From Monarcha castaneiventris obscurior (lineage: Eukaryota; Chordata; Aves; Passeriformes; Monarchidae): a DNA stretch of 64,000 nt. The notes under the pieces are model-generated. The model worked only from the letters and a program-made list of their open reading frames with translations, was not told the DNA's origin and made no database searches. The translations under genes and the position numbers were made by a program. Of the stretch, positions 63,901 through 64,000 are shown in pieces (position 1 is the stretch's first letter; each line of letters starts with the position of its first letter). The stretch spans positions 22,058,001 through 22,122,000 of the forward strand of contig JAMPIT010000059.1 of the NCBI GenBank assembly GCA_026261815.1. Direction: 5' to 3'.

Positions 63901-64000
63901 ACAGTTACTGTGTGAAAAGTAGAAAGAAAATTATATGGTTTCTTGCAACATAATACTAACCAACTCAAAACCAGAGTAAAGTTCCACAGTACAATTCAAA
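57940..64000. other. Intronic sequence to the window end
   Basis: No exon of FBXL7 was found. A plus-strand frame of 148 codons (59569-60015) resembles nothing known. There is a TA/CA microsatellite near 60259-60277 and a short CR1-type tail near 63084. Confidence 0.5.
63084..63125 (-). mobile_element. Short CR1-type 3' tail remnant
   Basis: The plus strand reads TTTCACAGAGTATTCTGAG then TTGGAAGAGACTCAGGAC. This is the reverse complement of the tail seen in the SINE at 11505-11645 (CCTTCCAAATCAGCATATTCTGTGATTC). Only about 40 bp is recognisable, so it could derive from a CR1-X-like LINE or a tailed SINE. Confidence 0.5.

Larger units (their letters stand above)
5426..64000 (-). other. FBXL7: FBXL7 long upstream intron (runs off the window)
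   Basis: This is everything upstream of the F-box exon. The preceding coding exon should be a short segment of roughly 90 bases, rich in Ser, Asp and Thr and ending in phase 1. I looked for it on the minus strand and did not find it, so the intron is inferred to be longer than 58.5 kb. Mammalian FBXL7 also has a very large intron here. The interval holds the SINE, CR1 and LTR copies listed separately, a possible antisense nested gene near 15.9-17.3 kb and a CpG cluster near 36.8 kb. Confidence 0.8.

Overview
This is vertebrate nuclear DNA, almost certainly from a bird and probably a songbird (Passeriformes). The only gene I can name is FBXL7, an F-box/leucine-rich-repeat substrate receptor of an SCF ubiquitin ligase, transcribed from the minus strand. 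The avian call rests on several CR1 LINE fragments and several avian-type retroviral LTRs. The songbird call rests on one tRNA-Ile-derived SINE with a CR1-like tail, matching the TguSINE1 type known from songbirds.

Layout of FBXL7 (minus strand, so its 3' side is at low coordinates): the 5' part of the last coding exon occupies 1-253 and runs off the window start. An intron of 4,560 bp follows (254-4813). The large exon carrying the F-box and first leucine-rich repeats is at 4814-5425. Everything from 5426 to 64000 appears to be the very long intron upstream of that exon. I could not find the short exon that should lie further upstream, so this intron is at least 58.5 kb long. Both exons have clean splice sites, keep phase 1 across the junction, and are free of stops and frameshifts.

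The long intron is AT-rich and mostly unique sequence with scattered insertions. There is a SINE at 11.5 kb. CR1 copies lie at 14.6, 26.7, 42.4 and 56.6 kb, with a short CR1-type tail at 63.1 kb; all of these are on the minus strand. LTRs lie at 32.8, 38.7, 53.5 and 57.4 kb. The LTR at 57.4 kb is a well-preserved solo LTR with a near-perfect 6-bp target duplication. Smaller features are a perfect 41-bp tandem duplication at 11.24 kb, a compact CpG cluster at 36.74-36.87 kb, and several homopolymer or AT-rich tracts.

The most interesting unexplained signal is on the plus strand, antisense to FBXL7. Two short protein-like stretches (15855-15942 and 16993-17189) have plausible splice sites and matching phase. 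The second ends in a stop codon followed about 120 bp later by AATAAA. Together they could be the last two exons of a small nested gene. This is a hypothesis from sequence alone. No bacterial-type systems, CRISPR arrays or ordinary tRNA/rRNA genes were seen.
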